The translations under genes and the position numbers were made by a program. A DNA stretch of 64,000 bases from Acidimicrobiales bacterium (GTDB lineage: Bacteria > Actinomycetota > Acidimicrobiia > Acidimicrobiales > MedAcidi-G1): the NCBI GenBank assembly GCA_014237715.1, contig JAAZZG010000001.1, positions 1 to 64,000 of the forward strand, given 5' to 3'. Below are positions 42,041-51,229 of the stretch, piece by piece (within the stretch, counting starts at the first letter, position 1; the number at the start of each line of letters is the position of its first letter). A model generated the notes under the pieces. It saw only the letters and a program-made list of their open reading frames with translations. It was not told where the DNA came from and did not search any database.

Positions 42041-42315
42041 GCATGTCCCCCTTCGAGGGTCGTGGGTGTGATCTGCCCACTCTCGCGTAGAACCCTGTTG
42101 CATGCATCCCACCAGTGGCTGAAAAGCGGCGGGATCAGCGCGTCTGGCGGCATGGTGGTTCGGCTGGTATCAGAGGAAATGGAGAAGCGACGTCAGTCGG
42201 GAGTCCCACATGTCGATCTGGTGCAGGTGTTCGCTGAGCCCCGGGTACCGCGAATGCGTGCCGCTCTAACTGGTTGAGTGGCCGGTTGAGTCGCCCGACC
42301 GAGTGGGCAACCCGA
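42041..42315. other. Intergenic region without a recognised gene
   Basis: These 275 bp upstream of ogt and downstream of the universal stress protein gene hold no gene with protein-like features; the plus-strand frame that covers part of it overlaps ogt and has no family character. It must contain the ogt promoter. A short direct repeat GGTTGAGT occurs near 42272 and 42284. Confidence 0.4.
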
Positions 42316-42780
42316 TCAGTCGGTGTCGAGGCCCGATCGGACGATGACTAGCGGGCACGGGCTGTGGTGGGCGATGGCTTGGCTGACCGAGCCCAGGCGG
42401 AGTCCGGCGAATCCGCCTCGCCCCCGGTTGCCGACCACCAGCATGGACGCACCTTCGGCCGAGGCCATGAGGGTGTCGGCCGGCCGGCCCTTCTTCAGGG
42501 TGCGTCGGATCTCGACCTCATTTCCGTATTTCGAGGCCTCGAGGGCGGATTCGATGACCTCGCCCTGCATCTTGTCGACCTCGGTCGCCAGGTCGAACGA
42601 ATCCAGCGGAACGTAGCCCAGGTCGGGGGCGGCGGGCACGTAGGTGGGGGAGAAGCAAGTCACCACTTCGACCATGGCCCCTCGATGGTGGGCTTCTTCA
42701 AGGGCCCAGATCAACGCCTCGCGGGCGTATCCCGAACCTTCGATGCCGACGACGATGCGCCGGTCGGAACCGTCACCCAT
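42316..42780 (-). CDS. Universal stress protein (UspA family)
   Basis: The 154-residue single-domain protein begins RRIVVGIEGSGYAREALIWALEEAHHRGAMVEVVTCF and ends with SMLVVGNRGRGGFAGLRLGSVSQAIAHHSPCPLVIVRS. The latter holds the ATP-binding G-x2-G-x9-G-S pattern, so it is of the ATP-binding class. Role in stress adaptation is family knowledge. Monocistronic arrangement upstream of nothing obvious; 94 bp separate it from carD. Confidence 0.92.
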   Translation of the reverse strand: MGDGSDRRIVVGIEGSGYAREALIWALEEAHHRGAMVEVVTCFSPTYVPAAPDLGYVPLDSFDLATEVDKMQGEVIESALEASKYGNEVEIRRTLKKGRPADTLMASAEGASMLVVGNRGRGGFAGLRLGSVSQAIAHHSPCPLVIVRSGLDTD

Positions 42781-42874
42781 CAGGTATGCCTCCGTCTTGG
42801 TCCCCGACTACCAATATCAAGTGTAGGACAGGAGAACGGTCGGGGTGCCGGGCATTGGTGGGCCGGGCGTCATC

Positions 42875-43351
42875 TCAGGAGAGGGCTTCTTCGACCTTGG
42901 CTATGGCCTTCTCCTCCGGCGTGTTCAATGCGAAGGCCAGTTCGGATACCAGCACACTGAGGGCCTTGGTGTAGAGCGTCTTCTCGCCGGCCGACAGGCC
43001 CTTGGCCTGATCGCGCAGGGCAAGGTTTCGGACCACTTCAGCGACCTGGTAGACGTCGCCGCTCTTGAGCTTCTCCTGGTGGTTCTTGAACCGTCGCGAC
43101 CAGTTGGCCGGCTCGCGGATGTCCCGCTTCTGGAGCACCTCGAACAGGTCCTCCACGTCGTCCTTGTCGATCGGCCAGCGCATGCCAACGTCTTCGGCCT
43201 TGTCGACCGGAACCGACAGTGTTAGTTCGCCGTGGGCCATCTCGAGCACCAGATATTCGGTGTTCTCGCCGAAGGCCTTCTTCTTTTCCTTCTTGACGAT
43301 GACCGCAGCGCCGTGGTGCGGATAGACGACCTTGTCGCCGGGCTTGAACAT
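42875..43351 (-). CDS. carD: CarD family transcription factor
   Basis: The 158-residue protein starts MFKPGDKVVYPHHGAAVIVKKE (the Tudor-like RNA-polymerase interaction domain) and continues with a helical DNA-binding domain (about 80-158) that includes the conserved Trp in EPANWSRRFKNHQEKL. CarD binds the RNA polymerase beta subunit and stabilises open complexes at rRNA and other promoters. Length and sequence agree with the actinobacterial type. ATG 43351; the longer frame upstream is a shadow of the neighbouring gene. Confidence 0.95.
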   Translation of the reverse strand: MFKPGDKVVYPHHGAAVIVKKEKKKAFGENTEYLVLEMAHGELTLSVPVDKAEDVGMRWPIDKDDVEDLFEVLQKRDIREPANWSRRFKNHQEKLKSGDVYQVAEVVRNLALRDQAKGLSAGEKTLYTKALSVLVSELAFALNTPEEKAIAKVEEALS

Positions 43352-43448
43352 CGAGGGAGCCTCCGGGGCTGCTGGGGGGGAGGATTCAGGATACCGCCGT
43401 GAGACGGAGGACGAGCCGGGAACGAGTTGGCTCGAGGGGTCGGACCGA

Positions 43449-43829
43449 TCAGGCTCCGAGGCGCTCGCGGGCCGCCTTACTTCGTTCAAGCAGGTGCTCG
43501 GGCACACCGAACTGGTTGCCGGCCGCTCCGCTGCCACCGTCGGCCTCGCCGTCATCGAAGGATTCCTCTGGAGCCTCGGCGGCACGTCGTCCTGCTTCGG
43601 CCCGGTCGATCCGGTATGCGTCCCAGTCGGTGGCCAGACAGACCTGCTGGTGGCCGACCTGTCCGAGCCGAACGCCGTTGTCAAAATCGACCCAGTAGCG
43701 GTACCAGGTCACGCCATTGGCCACCCGAACCTTGCCGGCTGTGCCCTCGGGGACGCCGGGAAGGTCGACGGTTGCGACGACCTTCTTGTAGCGCTTTATG
43801 GGCAGCGTGCGATCAATGGTCTTGGCCAT
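43449..43829 (-). CDS. Conserved protein of unknown function, SH3/KOW-like N-terminus
   Basis: The 126-residue protein begins AKTIDRTLPIKRYKKVVATVDLPGVPEGTAGKVRVANGVTWYRYWVDFDNG, a small beta-barrel pattern with a central Gly-rich turn such as in KOW/SH3-like domains. The C-terminal half is acidic and Gly/Ala-rich, ending in a short amphipathic helix. No signal or membrane segment. It stands between proS and carD on the same strand (97 bp before carD, 52 bp after proS). Its function is not known to me. Confidence 0.65.
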   Translation of the reverse strand: MAKTIDRTLPIKRYKKVVATVDLPGVPEGTAGKVRVANGVTWYRYWVDFDNGVRLGQVGHQQVCLATDWDAYRIDRAEAGRRAAEAPEESFDDGEADGGSGAAGNQFGVPEHLLERSKAARERLGA

Positions 43830-43881
43830 GGGATTCCCGGGAGTCTCAGGTGGCTGGTTTCAGTGGGCAGGTGGCGCAACG

Positions 43882-45597
43882 CTAGCGGCCCGCTGAACGC
43901 CCGGTGACGACAGCGTCGACCACTCGGGCCACCACGTCGTCGATGGGCACGTCAACCTTCTCGCCGTCGGCCCGGCTGGTGTATTCCAGCTGGCCGTTGT
44001 CCAGGCCGCGGGGGCCGATGGTGATCCGCAGAGGGATGCCGACCAGTTCGGCATCAGCAAACTTCACGCCAGGACGACCGTCTCGGTCGTCAAGCAGAAC
44101 GTCAATACCGGCGGCCTGAAGTTCTCCGTAGAGGCGTTCGGCGACGGCCATTGATTCTTCGTGGTCGACCTTCACCACGGTCAGGACCACCTCGTACGGG
44201 GCGATCGACATGGGCCATATCAGGCCGTGTTCGTCATGGTGGGTCTCGGCGACAGTGGCCATGGCCCGGCCCACGCCGATGCCGTAGGACCCCATGGTCG
44301 GCACCCGGTTGACGCCTTCGGCGTCCAGGACGGTGACCCCCATCGCATCCGCGTACTTGCGACCCAACTTGAAGATGTGGCCGGCCTCGATACAGCGGAC
44401 GACCCGCAGGGCATTGCCACAGGTGGTGCAGGCCTCGCCGTCCAGGATGCAGCGGATGTCTAGCCAGTGGTTGACAGCGATGTCGCGTTCGACGTCGACA
44501 CCTTCGAGGTGCTGGTCGTCGACGTTGGCCCCGGTGGTCATGCCGGATCGGCCACGAAGTGCCTCGTCGGCATAGATGGGCAGTTCGGTCACGCCGACCG
44601 CGCCGAGGCTGCCGGGCGACGCACCGAGGGCCGCTTTGATCTCGTCGGCGTCGGCGGGCACCACTTCGGTGGCTCCGGTGGCATCGATGAACTTCTGCTG
44701 CAGGAACGGATGGTCGCCCCGCAGCAGGACCAGCGTGAGCACGCCGTCGACGTTGTAGACGAGCGTCTTGACCTGGTGGACCGCCGGATGGTCGAGTTCG
44801 ACGAGTGCTGCGATGGTCCGCACGCCAGGCGTCGGAAAGCTCTGCGGAGCGTCGCCGGACGAGCGGTTATCCACAGGTTCGAGCGCCGCAGTGGCCCGCT
44901 CCACATTGGCGGCGTATCCGCATCCGTCACAGATCGCCACGTCGTCCTCGCCGGCATCGGACTCGACCATGAACTCGATCGAGGCGCTGCCGCCCATGGC
45001 GCCCGACGAGGCCTCCACCGGACGGGTATCTAGGTCGAGACGTCGGAAGATCCGCTGGTAGGCGTCGTGATGGAGGTCGAAGGATCGGTTGAGGCCATCG
45101 TCGTCGAGGTCGAACGAGTACGAGTCCTTCATGGCGAACTCGCGTACCCGCAGTAGCCCCGACTTGGGTCGGGGTTCATCCCGGAACTTCCACTGGATCT
45201 GGTACCAGAGCTGCGGCAGTTCCCGGTAGGAGTTGAGCTCCTGGGAGATGGTGGCGAACACTTCCTCATGCGTCATGCCGAGGGCCAGATCGGCGCCCTT
45301 GCGGTCCGTCAGGCGGAACATCTCGTCGCCCATCGACTCCCAACGGCCCGAGGCCTGCCAGATGGAGGCGGGGTGCATGGCGGGCAGCAGGAACTCCTGG
45401 GCACCGATGCCGTCCATCTCTTGGCGAATGACCGCGGCCACCTTCTGGTGGACCCGCCAACCCAGCGGCAGCATTGAGTAGTGGCCGGACTGGAGTTGGC
45501 GCATGAAGCCGCCGCGGGCGAGCAGGCGGTGGCTCACCGCCTCGGCCTCGGCCGGGGCGTCGCGCAGAGTGGGAACAAAAAGGGATGACCAGCGCAC
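43882..45597 (-). CDS. proS: Prolyl-tRNA synthetase
   Basis: A 571-residue class II enzyme of the bacterial type: LFVPTLRDAPAEAEAVSHRLLARGGFMRQLQSG at the N-terminus, motif 2 in LWYQIQWKFRDEPRPKSGLLRVREFAMKDSYSFD, the editing insertion (about 220-400, with FIDATGATEVVPADADEIKAALG), motif 3 in GSYGIGVGRAMATVAE and the anticodon-binding domain at the C-terminus. It charges tRNA-Pro; a tRNA-Pro gene lies 5 kb away. Start ATG with a divergent acyl-CoA dehydrogenase gene 139 bp away. Confidence 0.96.
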   Translation of the reverse strand: MRWSSLFVPTLRDAPAEAEAVSHRLLARGGFMRQLQSGHYSMLPLGWRVHQKVAAVIRQEMDGIGAQEFLLPAMHPASIWQASGRWESMGDEMFRLTDRKGADLALGMTHEEVFATISQELNSYRELPQLWYQIQWKFRDEPRPKSGLLRVREFAMKDSYSFDLDDDGLNRSFDLHHDAYQRIFRRLDLDTRPVEASSGAMGGSASIEFMVESDAGEDDVAICDGCGYAANVERATAALEPVDNRSSGDAPQSFPTPGVRTIAALVELDHPAVHQVKTLVYNVDGVLTLVLLRGDHPFLQQKFIDATGATEVVPADADEIKAALGASPGSLGAVGVTELPIYADEALRGRSGMTTGANVDDQHLEGVDVERDIAVNHWLDIRCILDGEACTTCGNALRVVRCIEAGHIFKLGRKYADAMGVTVLDAEGVNRVPTMGSYGIGVGRAMATVAETHHDEHGLIWPMSIAPYEVVLTVVKVDHEESMAVAERLYGELQAAGIDVLLDDRDGRPGVKFADAELVGIPLRITIGPRGLDNGQLEYTSRADGEKVDVPIDDVVARVVDAVVTGRSAGR

Positions 45598-45736
45598 CGG
45601 CCGTCTCCTCTCCGGCTGTCGGGGCCGTTCGGGGTGAAGTCAGATCGTACCAACCCGCACCGGGGGCGACGGTAGCCACCCGGCGCTGGTCCGGCCGGGT
45701 AGGAAGCGGCTGGCGGGCCCGTGCCAGAATCGATCC

Positions 45737-47008
45737 ATGACCGACACCATCACCTCCGTGGCGGCGACCGGGACCCCTGACGAGGTCCGCGCCGAACTCG
45801 ATGCCTGGCTCTCAGAGAACTGGGATCCTGACCTGACCGTTGAGGAGTGGTGGGCCCGTCTGGCTGGCGCCCGGTGGGCGTCGCCGGCCTTGCCGCCCGA
45901 GGCTGGCGGCCGTGGCTACGGACGGGACCTCGCCTCGGCGGTGTCGACCGGACTGGCAGAGGCCAATGTGGTCGGTCCGCCAATGGGGTTGGGCCTGATG
46001 CTGGCCGCTCCGACCATCGGTGTGCACGGCACCCCCGAACAGATCGACCGCTGGGTACCGCCCATCCTTGAGGGGACCGAGGCCTGGTGTCAGCTGTTCT
46101 CCGAGCCGGGCGCCGGATCGGACCTTGCCGGCCTGCAGTGCAAAGCGGTCCGTGACGGCGACGAGTGGATCATCACCGGTCAGAAGGTCTGGACGTCAGG
46201 CGGCCACATGGCCCAGAAGGGGATGCTCATCGCCCGGACCGATCCCGATGCTCCCAAGCACCAGGGCATCACCTACTTCGGTATCGATATGGACCAGCCG
46301 GGTATCGAGGTCCGCCCGCTCCGGGAGATGACCGGACAGGCCTTGTTTAACGAGGTGTTCCTCGACGAAGCCCGGGTTCCCCACGACGCCGTCATTGGCG
46401 GTCTGGGCGTCGGCTGGGCGGTGGCCAACACCACACTGGCCTTTGAACGGGCCAGCCTTGGCGGCGGCGGGAAGCACCCGGTGTCGGTGGCTCCTGGTCC
46501 GACGGCCGGCCGGCTTCAGGCACGCGCCGGTGATTACACCGAGCGGGTCAACCGAGGTCCGGACGGTGAGGGCGGTCGTGGCATGGGCACATCGGCCATG
46601 ATCGATCTGGCCCGTGCAGTGGGCAACGCTGATGACCCGATCGTGCGTCAGGAGATCGTGCAGCTGCACATTCTTGGCGAGGTGAACCGGCTCAACATGC
46701 AGAGGGCCAAGGCAGGCGGCAGCCGCACTGGTGCCGAAGGCAACATGGCCAAGTTGGCCATGAGCGAACTGGTTCGACGTAGCCGCGACGTGGGCAACCT
46801 GATCATCGGAGCCGACGGGATGCTGGCCCCGGCTAGTTGCACTACCGGCGGGGTGGTCCAGGAGGTCACGGTGTTCAGCCCGGCGCCGGCCATCTACGGC
46901 GGCACCGATCAGGTGCAGCGAAACATCATCGGCGAGCGGGTGCTCGGCCTTCCCAAGGAGCCGGGCCCGGACAAGGGAACGCCGTTCCGGGACCTCCTCC
47001 AGAACTAG
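45737..47008 (+). CDS. Acyl-CoA dehydrogenase
   Basis: The 423-residue enzyme shows CQLFSEPGAGSDLAGLQC (about residue 116), WIITGQKVWTSGGHMAQ, FNEVFLDEARVP, and IYGGTDQVQRNIIGERVLGLPKEPG at the C-terminus. Compared with the enzyme at 24318-25529 it has an insertion around 250-285 (GGGGKHPVSVAPGPTAGRL and GPDGEGGRGMG), rich in Gly. Substrate unknown. Its stop overlaps the stop of the convergent hydrolase gene. Confidence 0.93.
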   Translation: MTDTITSVAATGTPDEVRAELDAWLSENWDPDLTVEEWWARLAGARWASPALPPEAGGRGYGRDLASAVSTGLAEANVVGPPMGLGLMLAAPTIGVHGTPEQIDRWVPPILEGTEAWCQLFSEPGAGSDLAGLQCKAVRDGDEWIITGQKVWTSGGHMAQKGMLIARTDPDAPKHQGITYFGIDMDQPGIEVRPLREMTGQALFNEVFLDEARVPHDAVIGGLGVGWAVANTTLAFERASLGGGGKHPVSVAPGPTAGRLQARAGDYTERVNRGPDGEGGRGMGTSAMIDLARAVGNADDPIVRQEIVQLHILGEVNRLNMQRAKAGGSRTGAEGNMAKLAMSELVRRSRDVGNLIIGADGMLAPASCTTGGVVQEVTVFSPAPAIYGGTDQVQRNIIGERVLGLPKEPGPDKGTPFRDLLQN

Positions 47009-47811
47009 CTCGGAAACAGGTGGGCCAGGAGGGCTGACCGGACGGCGTCCGGATCCTCCATCATCGGGGCGTGTCCCGAGGTGGCCAGTTCGACCAGTGT
47101 GGCGTGACCAAGCGCGTCGACCAGCGGTTGGGCGCTCCGACGTGGGGTCATCCGGTCGAGCGTGCCCAGCACCACCGTGGTCGGACAGGTGATCGCGGCT
47201 CCGGCATCCACCGCTCCGTCGTATGCCCCGCACAGTGCCAGGTCACCGGCCAGTACCCCGTCGGGCGAGGTCTCGATGACGGCCCTGCTGGTTCCCGTCA
47301 TCGACATTCCCGGGGTGGGGTTGGTGCCGAACTTCTGGTCGGGTCCATGCATCCAGCCGGCCATGAGGTCGGCGGCCAAGGGATTGTCGTCGTCGGCGGC
47401 GGTTTGCAGAGCGGGATGCACGGGCATGGCTGCTCCGAGTCCCATCACGACCAGCGACGCGATCCGGTCACCGAGGGTGGCAGCCGCTTCGAGGCCGATG
47501 AACGCGCCCATGGAGTGGCCGATCACGTGCAGTGGCCCGCCGAGGGCCTCGGACAGGTCGCCCACCCAGGCCGCCAGTCCTGCTATCGACCCCAGCGCCG
47601 GTCCGTCGGAGTAGCCGTGTCCCGGCAGGTCGACGGCCACCGCCCGGGTGTCGTGGTGGGCCAACCAGCGGGTCTGGTGCGACCAGACCGTTCGGTCCAT
47701 GCCGGCCCCGTGGATCAGGGCTACCAGCGGGGCATCGGCCACCTCTGGTCGGTCGATGGCCATTGCGCCGGTCGCCGCGTGCACCGATTGGCCAGCTACC
47801 TGGATTCTCAT
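47005..47811 (-). CDS. Alpha/beta hydrolase
   Basis: With ATG 47811 the protein has 268 residues: VALIHGAGMDRTVW, VAVDLPGHGYSDG, nucleophile elbow GHSMGAF (Ser about 100), Asp in LGTLDRMTP and His in TSGHAPMMEDP. It follows the metY-like gene on the same strand with a 7-bp gap, so the two are likely cotranslated from one transcript; a link to homoserine acylation (MetX-type) is possible by context but the sequence is not MetX-like in length. Confidence 0.85.
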   Translation of the reverse strand: MRIQVAGQSVHAATGAMAIDRPEVADAPLVALIHGAGMDRTVWSHQTRWLAHHDTRAVAVDLPGHGYSDGPALGSIAGLAAWVGDLSEALGGPLHVIGHSMGAFIGLEAAATLGDRIASLVVMGLGAAMPVHPALQTAADDDNPLAADLMAGWMHGPDQKFGTNPTPGMSMTGTSRAVIETSPDGVLAGDLALCGAYDGAVDAGAAITCPTTVVLGTLDRMTPRRSAQPLVDALGHATLVELATSGHAPMMEDPDAVRSALLAHLFPS

Positions 47812-47818
47812 CGGTCGA

Positions 47819-49114
47819 TTACGCCTTCTGAGAGGCGCGCAGGGCCCGCGACAGGTCGGCACAGATGTCGTCGGGGTCCTCGAGTCCGACAGAGAGGCGG
47901 ATGAGTTCCTCACCTATCCCGGCGGCTGCGAGATCCTCGGCGCTCATCTGCTGGTGGGTGGTCGACCCGGGATGGATGACCAGTGTCTTGGCGTCGCCCA
48001 CGTTGGCCAGGTGCGAGGCCAGTTCGACGGCTTCGATGAAGCGGCGTCCGGCCTCTCGTCCGCCGTGCACGCCGAAGCTCAGGATGGCACCAGCTCCCTT
48101 CGGGTAGAGCCGGGCGGCCAGTTCGTGGTCGGGGTGGCTGGGGTGCGCTGGATGGCTGATCCACGACACGGCGTCATGGGCGTCCAGCATCTCGATCACC
48201 CGGTGGGTGTTGTCGACGTGGCGGGCCATGCGTACCGGGAGGGTCTCGACACCCTGCAGCAGGTAGAAGGCGTTGGCCGGACTCATGCAGCCGCCGAAAT
48301 CGCGCAACCCCTCGGCTCGGGCGCGCATGGACAGGGCGGTGGTACCGAACTCTTCGGTGAAGGTGATGCCGTGATAGCCGTCGTAGGGCTCCGACAGCGT
48401 GGGGAACTTCCCGCTGGACGCCCAGTCGAAGCGTCCGCCGTCCACCACCACGCCGCCGATGGCCACGCCGTGTCCGCCCAGGAACTTTGTCACCGAGTGG
48501 ATGACGATGTCGGCGCCGTGGTCGATGGGGCGCATCAGGTACGGCGTGGCGAACGTCGAGTCGACGGCCAACGGCAGGCCGTGGGAGTGGGCCACCTCGG
48601 CCACCGCGGTTACGTCGAGTACCTCGATGCCTGGGTTGCCGAGGGTCTCGGCGAACACCAGGCGGGTCTCTGGACGGATGGCCGCATCGAAGGCTCGGGG
48701 GTCACGGGGATCGACGAAGGTCGTGGTGATCCCGAACCGGGGCATGGTCAGGTTCAACATGTTGTGGCTGCCGCCGTAGATGTTGCGGCTGGCTACCACG
48801 TGGTCGCCAGCATTCAGGATGGTGGCCATGGCCAGGTGCAGGGCTGCCTGCCCGCTGGACGTGCATACGGCACCCACCCCACCTTCCAGCGAGGCGATCC
48901 GCTCCTCGAGCACGGCAACGGTCGGGTTGGAGATCCGTGAGTAGAGGTGGCCACTGACCTCCAGGTTGAACAGGCCCGCCGCGTGGTCGACCGAGTCGAA
49001 CACGTACGAGGTGGTCTGGTGAATGGGCACGGCCCGCGAGCCGGTCACCGGGTCGGGACGTTGCCCGGCGTGCAGGGCACGGGTGTCGAATCGGTGGTGA
49101 TCAGGTTCGACCAT
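47819..49114 (-). CDS. O-acetylhomoserine sulfhydrylase-like PLP enzyme
   Basis: The 431-residue protein is of the same branch as the MetY at 34177-35493: [66 protein letters not shown], the PLP lysine in HSVTKFLGGHGVAIGG (about residue 210) and LVIHPGSTTHQQMS. It is thus a second candidate for homocysteine synthesis or a related gamma-replacement. No riboswitch is seen upstream, unlike its paralogue, which suggests different control. ATG start. Confidence 0.88.
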   Translation of the reverse strand: MVEPDHHRFDTRALHAGQRPDPVTGSRAVPIHQTTSYVFDSVDHAAGLFNLEVSGHLYSRISNPTVAVLEERIASLEGGVGAVCTSSGQAALHLAMATILNAGDHVVASRNIYGGSHNMLNLTMPRFGITTTFVDPRDPRAFDAAIRPETRLVFAETLGNPGIEVLDVTAVAEVAHSHGLPLAVDSTFATPYLMRPIDHGADIVIHSVTKFLGGHGVAIGGVVVDGGRFDWASSGKFPTLSEPYDGYHGITFTEEFGTTALSMRARAEGLRDFGGCMSPANAFYLLQGVETLPVRMARHVDNTHRVIEMLDAHDAVSWISHPAHPSHPDHELAARLYPKGAGAILSFGVHGGREAGRRFIEAVELASHLANVGDAKTLVIHPGSTTHQQMSAEDLAAAGIGEELIRLSVGLEDPDDICADLSRALRASQKA

Positions 49115-49170
49115 GGGTGGAACCTAGGCCAGTCGGAGCGACACGATGGTGCTGGTCCGACTGTGCCCGA

Positions 49171-50178
49171 TCAGTACGAGACCCGCTGGGCCAGTCGGTC
49201 GAGGGCCTCGTCGGTGCCGATGGCCACGATTACATCACCCTCGGCGAACGGCCGACCGGTCACGTCGTCGGTGTGGAACCGGGACGCGGCGTCCCGCACG
49301 CTGAGCACCACGGCGCCCGTGTCCTGGCGGATAGTCAGGTCGTCGATGGTTTGACCCACGAAGTCGCAACCGTCGGGAAGGCGGATCTCGCGCATCTTGG
49401 CTTCGAAGTCGCCGTCATGGACTACCACGTCGACGAAGTCGGCCACGTTGGGTTGGGTGGCCAGGCTGGCCATCCGACTTCCGGCGATCTCGTATGGGTT
49501 CAGCGCCCGATCGGCACCTACCTGGAGCATCTTGGTCATGGCCTCGGAATCGTCGGCACGCGAAACAATGAACAGCTCCGGATTCATCTTGCGTGACGAC
49601 AGCGTCACGTACAGGTTGTCCACGCTGGTGCCCAGCGCGGTGATGAGGGTGGCCGCCCGTTCGATGCCGGCGGTTCGCAGCACTTCGTCGCTGGTGGCGT
49701 CTCCCACCACGTGCAGTACGTCGTCAGGAAGGCGAGATTCGTCGCGGTCGACCACCACGATCTCCTGGCCGACCGACCGCACGAATTGTTCGATGGCCTG
49801 ACCCACCCGGCCGGTACCACAGACCACCAGGTGGCCGCTCAGGTCGTCGATGGTGCGTTGCATTCGATACCTCCGGAACTGGCCGGTGAGTCGGCCCTCG
49901 ACGATGCTCTCGATGACCGACGTGGCGCCGTAGAGCATTGAGCCGGCGCCTAACAGGATGAGTACCGAGGTGTAGGCCTTCCATGCGGTGTCCGGATCGC
50001 CGTCGGCAACCTCCCGGAATCCGACGGTGGAGACGGTGATGATGGTCTGGTAGGCGGCGTCGACCAGACCGAGGCCGAGGATGGTGTAGCCGGCAGTGCC
50101 CAGGACGAGTACGCCGACGATGAGCGATGCAGCGGTCGCTAGATGGCCCCAGGTGTCGGGGCGGATCCGGGCGAACAT
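49171..50178 (-). CDS. Potassium channel with RCK (TrkA-N/TrkA-C) domains
   Basis: With ATG 50178 the protein has 335 residues. Two membrane helices (about 12-36 and 68-87) flank the pore loop with selectivity filter TVGF (51-54) in TIITVSTVGFREV. A TrkA-N domain follows with the Rossmann motif VVCGTGRVGQAIEQFV (about 114) and Asp in VVVDRDE, then a TrkA-C domain with LPDGCDFVGQTIDDL. The ion channel type is K+ by the TVGF/TVGY-like filter; ligand (NAD(H), ATP or Ca2+) unknown. Confidence 0.9.
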   Translation of the reverse strand: MFARIRPDTWGHLATAASLIVGVLVLGTAGYTILGLGLVDAAYQTIITVSTVGFREVADGDPDTAWKAYTSVLILLGAGSMLYGATSVIESIVEGRLTGQFRRYRMQRTIDDLSGHLVVCGTGRVGQAIEQFVRSVGQEIVVVDRDESRLPDDVLHVVGDATSDEVLRTAGIERAATLITALGTSVDNLYVTLSSRKMNPELFIVSRADDSEAMTKMLQVGADRALNPYEIAGSRMASLATQPNVADFVDVVVHDGDFEAKMREIRLPDGCDFVGQTIDDLTIRQDTGAVVLSVRDAASRFHTDDVTGRPFAEGDVIVAIGTDEALDRLAQRVSY

Positions 50179-50245
50179 GACCTGAGGGTAGGACACGACG
50201 AGGGTCGGTTCCCCCGTTGGTGTGCCGTGTCTAGAGTGCGCGGTC

Positions 50246-51229
50246 ATGCGCATCGGATTTATCGGATTGGGCAACGCTGGCGGCAAGTTGGCCGGCAGCC
50301 TCCTCCGAAACGGCTACGACCTGACCGTTCGTGATCTCGATTCCGAGGTGGCACGCCCGTTTGTCGATGGCGGTGCCTCGTGGGCCGACTCGCCGAGGGA
50401 GATGGCTGAGGCGTGCGATGTGGTGATCACGTGCCTCCCGTCGCCCGCGGCCTGCTCGGCGGTGATGGAAGCCGATGACGGGGTCCTCGCTGGGCTGCGC
50501 GCCGTGGCCGAAGCGGGGACTGATGCCGGCGGGTCGCGGATCTGGCTGGAGATGAGCACGACCGACGAGTCCGAGGTTCGACGTATCGGCGCCCTGGTGG
50601 TTGAGGCGGGGGCCGAACCGGTGGACTGCCCGGTCTCGGGGGGCTGCCACCGGGCGGCCACCGGGAATATCGCCATCTTCGCGGGGTGTGAACGGGAGAC
50701 CTTCGAGCGGATCCTGCCCGTGCTGACCACCATGGGGCGGCGGATTCTGCACACCGGTCCGCTGGGCTCGGCGTCGATACTGAAGGTGGTGACCAACTAC
50801 CTGGCGTCGGCCAACCTCCTGTCAGTCAGTGAGGCGCTAGTGACCGCATCGGCCGCTGGCATGGACCTCAACACCTCGTACGAGGCCATCCGCATCTCAT
50901 CGGGCAACTCGTTCGTGCACGAGACCGAGAGTCAGGTCATCTTGAACGGCAGCCGGGACATCAACTTCACCATGGACCTGGTGGCCAAGGACGTTGGCCT
51001 GTTCGATGCCCTGTCCCGCAGGCTCGACGTGCCGTTGGAGCTCTCACCGTTGCTGGTCGAGGTCTTCGAGGACGGTCGGGCCCGCTACGGCGACCGGGAG
51101 TTCTCACCCAACATCATCCGGCGACTCGAGGAGGCCACCGGTCTGGACGTGCGGACGTCCGGTTTCCCGGCCGAGATCGTCGATGACGAGCCAGAGGAAC
51201 CCGGCTACGAGGTGGTGCCGCCTCGATGA
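50246..51229 (+). CDS. NAD(P)-dependent 3-hydroxyacid dehydrogenase family (HIBADH-like)
   Basis: The 327-residue protein begins RIGFIGLGNAGGKLAGSLLRNGYDL (Rossmann GxGxxG), has DVVITCLPSPAACSAVM, DCPVSGGCHRAATGNIAIFAG (substrate-binding S-G-G), GSASILKVVTNYLASANL with the catalytic Lys, and a C-terminal helical domain (NFTMDLVAKDVGLFDAL). It belongs to the 3-hydroxyisobutyrate/tartronate semialdehyde-type beta-hydroxyacid dehydrogenases. Overlaps the next gene by 4 bp. Confidence 0.9.
   Translation: MRIGFIGLGNAGGKLAGSLLRNGYDLTVRDLDSEVARPFVDGGASWADSPREMAEACDVVITCLPSPAACSAVMEADDGVLAGLRAVAEAGTDAGGSRIWLEMSTTDESEVRRIGALVVEAGAEPVDCPVSGGCHRAATGNIAIFAGCERETFERILPVLTTMGRRILHTGPLGSASILKVVTNYLASANLLSVSEALVTASAAGMDLNTSYEAIRISSGNSFVHETESQVILNGSRDINFTMDLVAKDVGLFDALSRRLDVPLELSPLLVEVFEDGRARYGDREFSPNIIRRLEEATGLDVRTSGFPAEIVDDEPEEPGYEVVPPR

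Noticed and set aside
41810-42277. Plus-strand gene opposite ogt
   Set aside because: Mostly overlaps ogt in antisense and has no family resemblance.
43352-43684. N-terminal extension of CarD
   Set aside because: It is antisense-like shadow sequence over the neighbouring gene; CarD proteins start with the MFKPGD-type motif.
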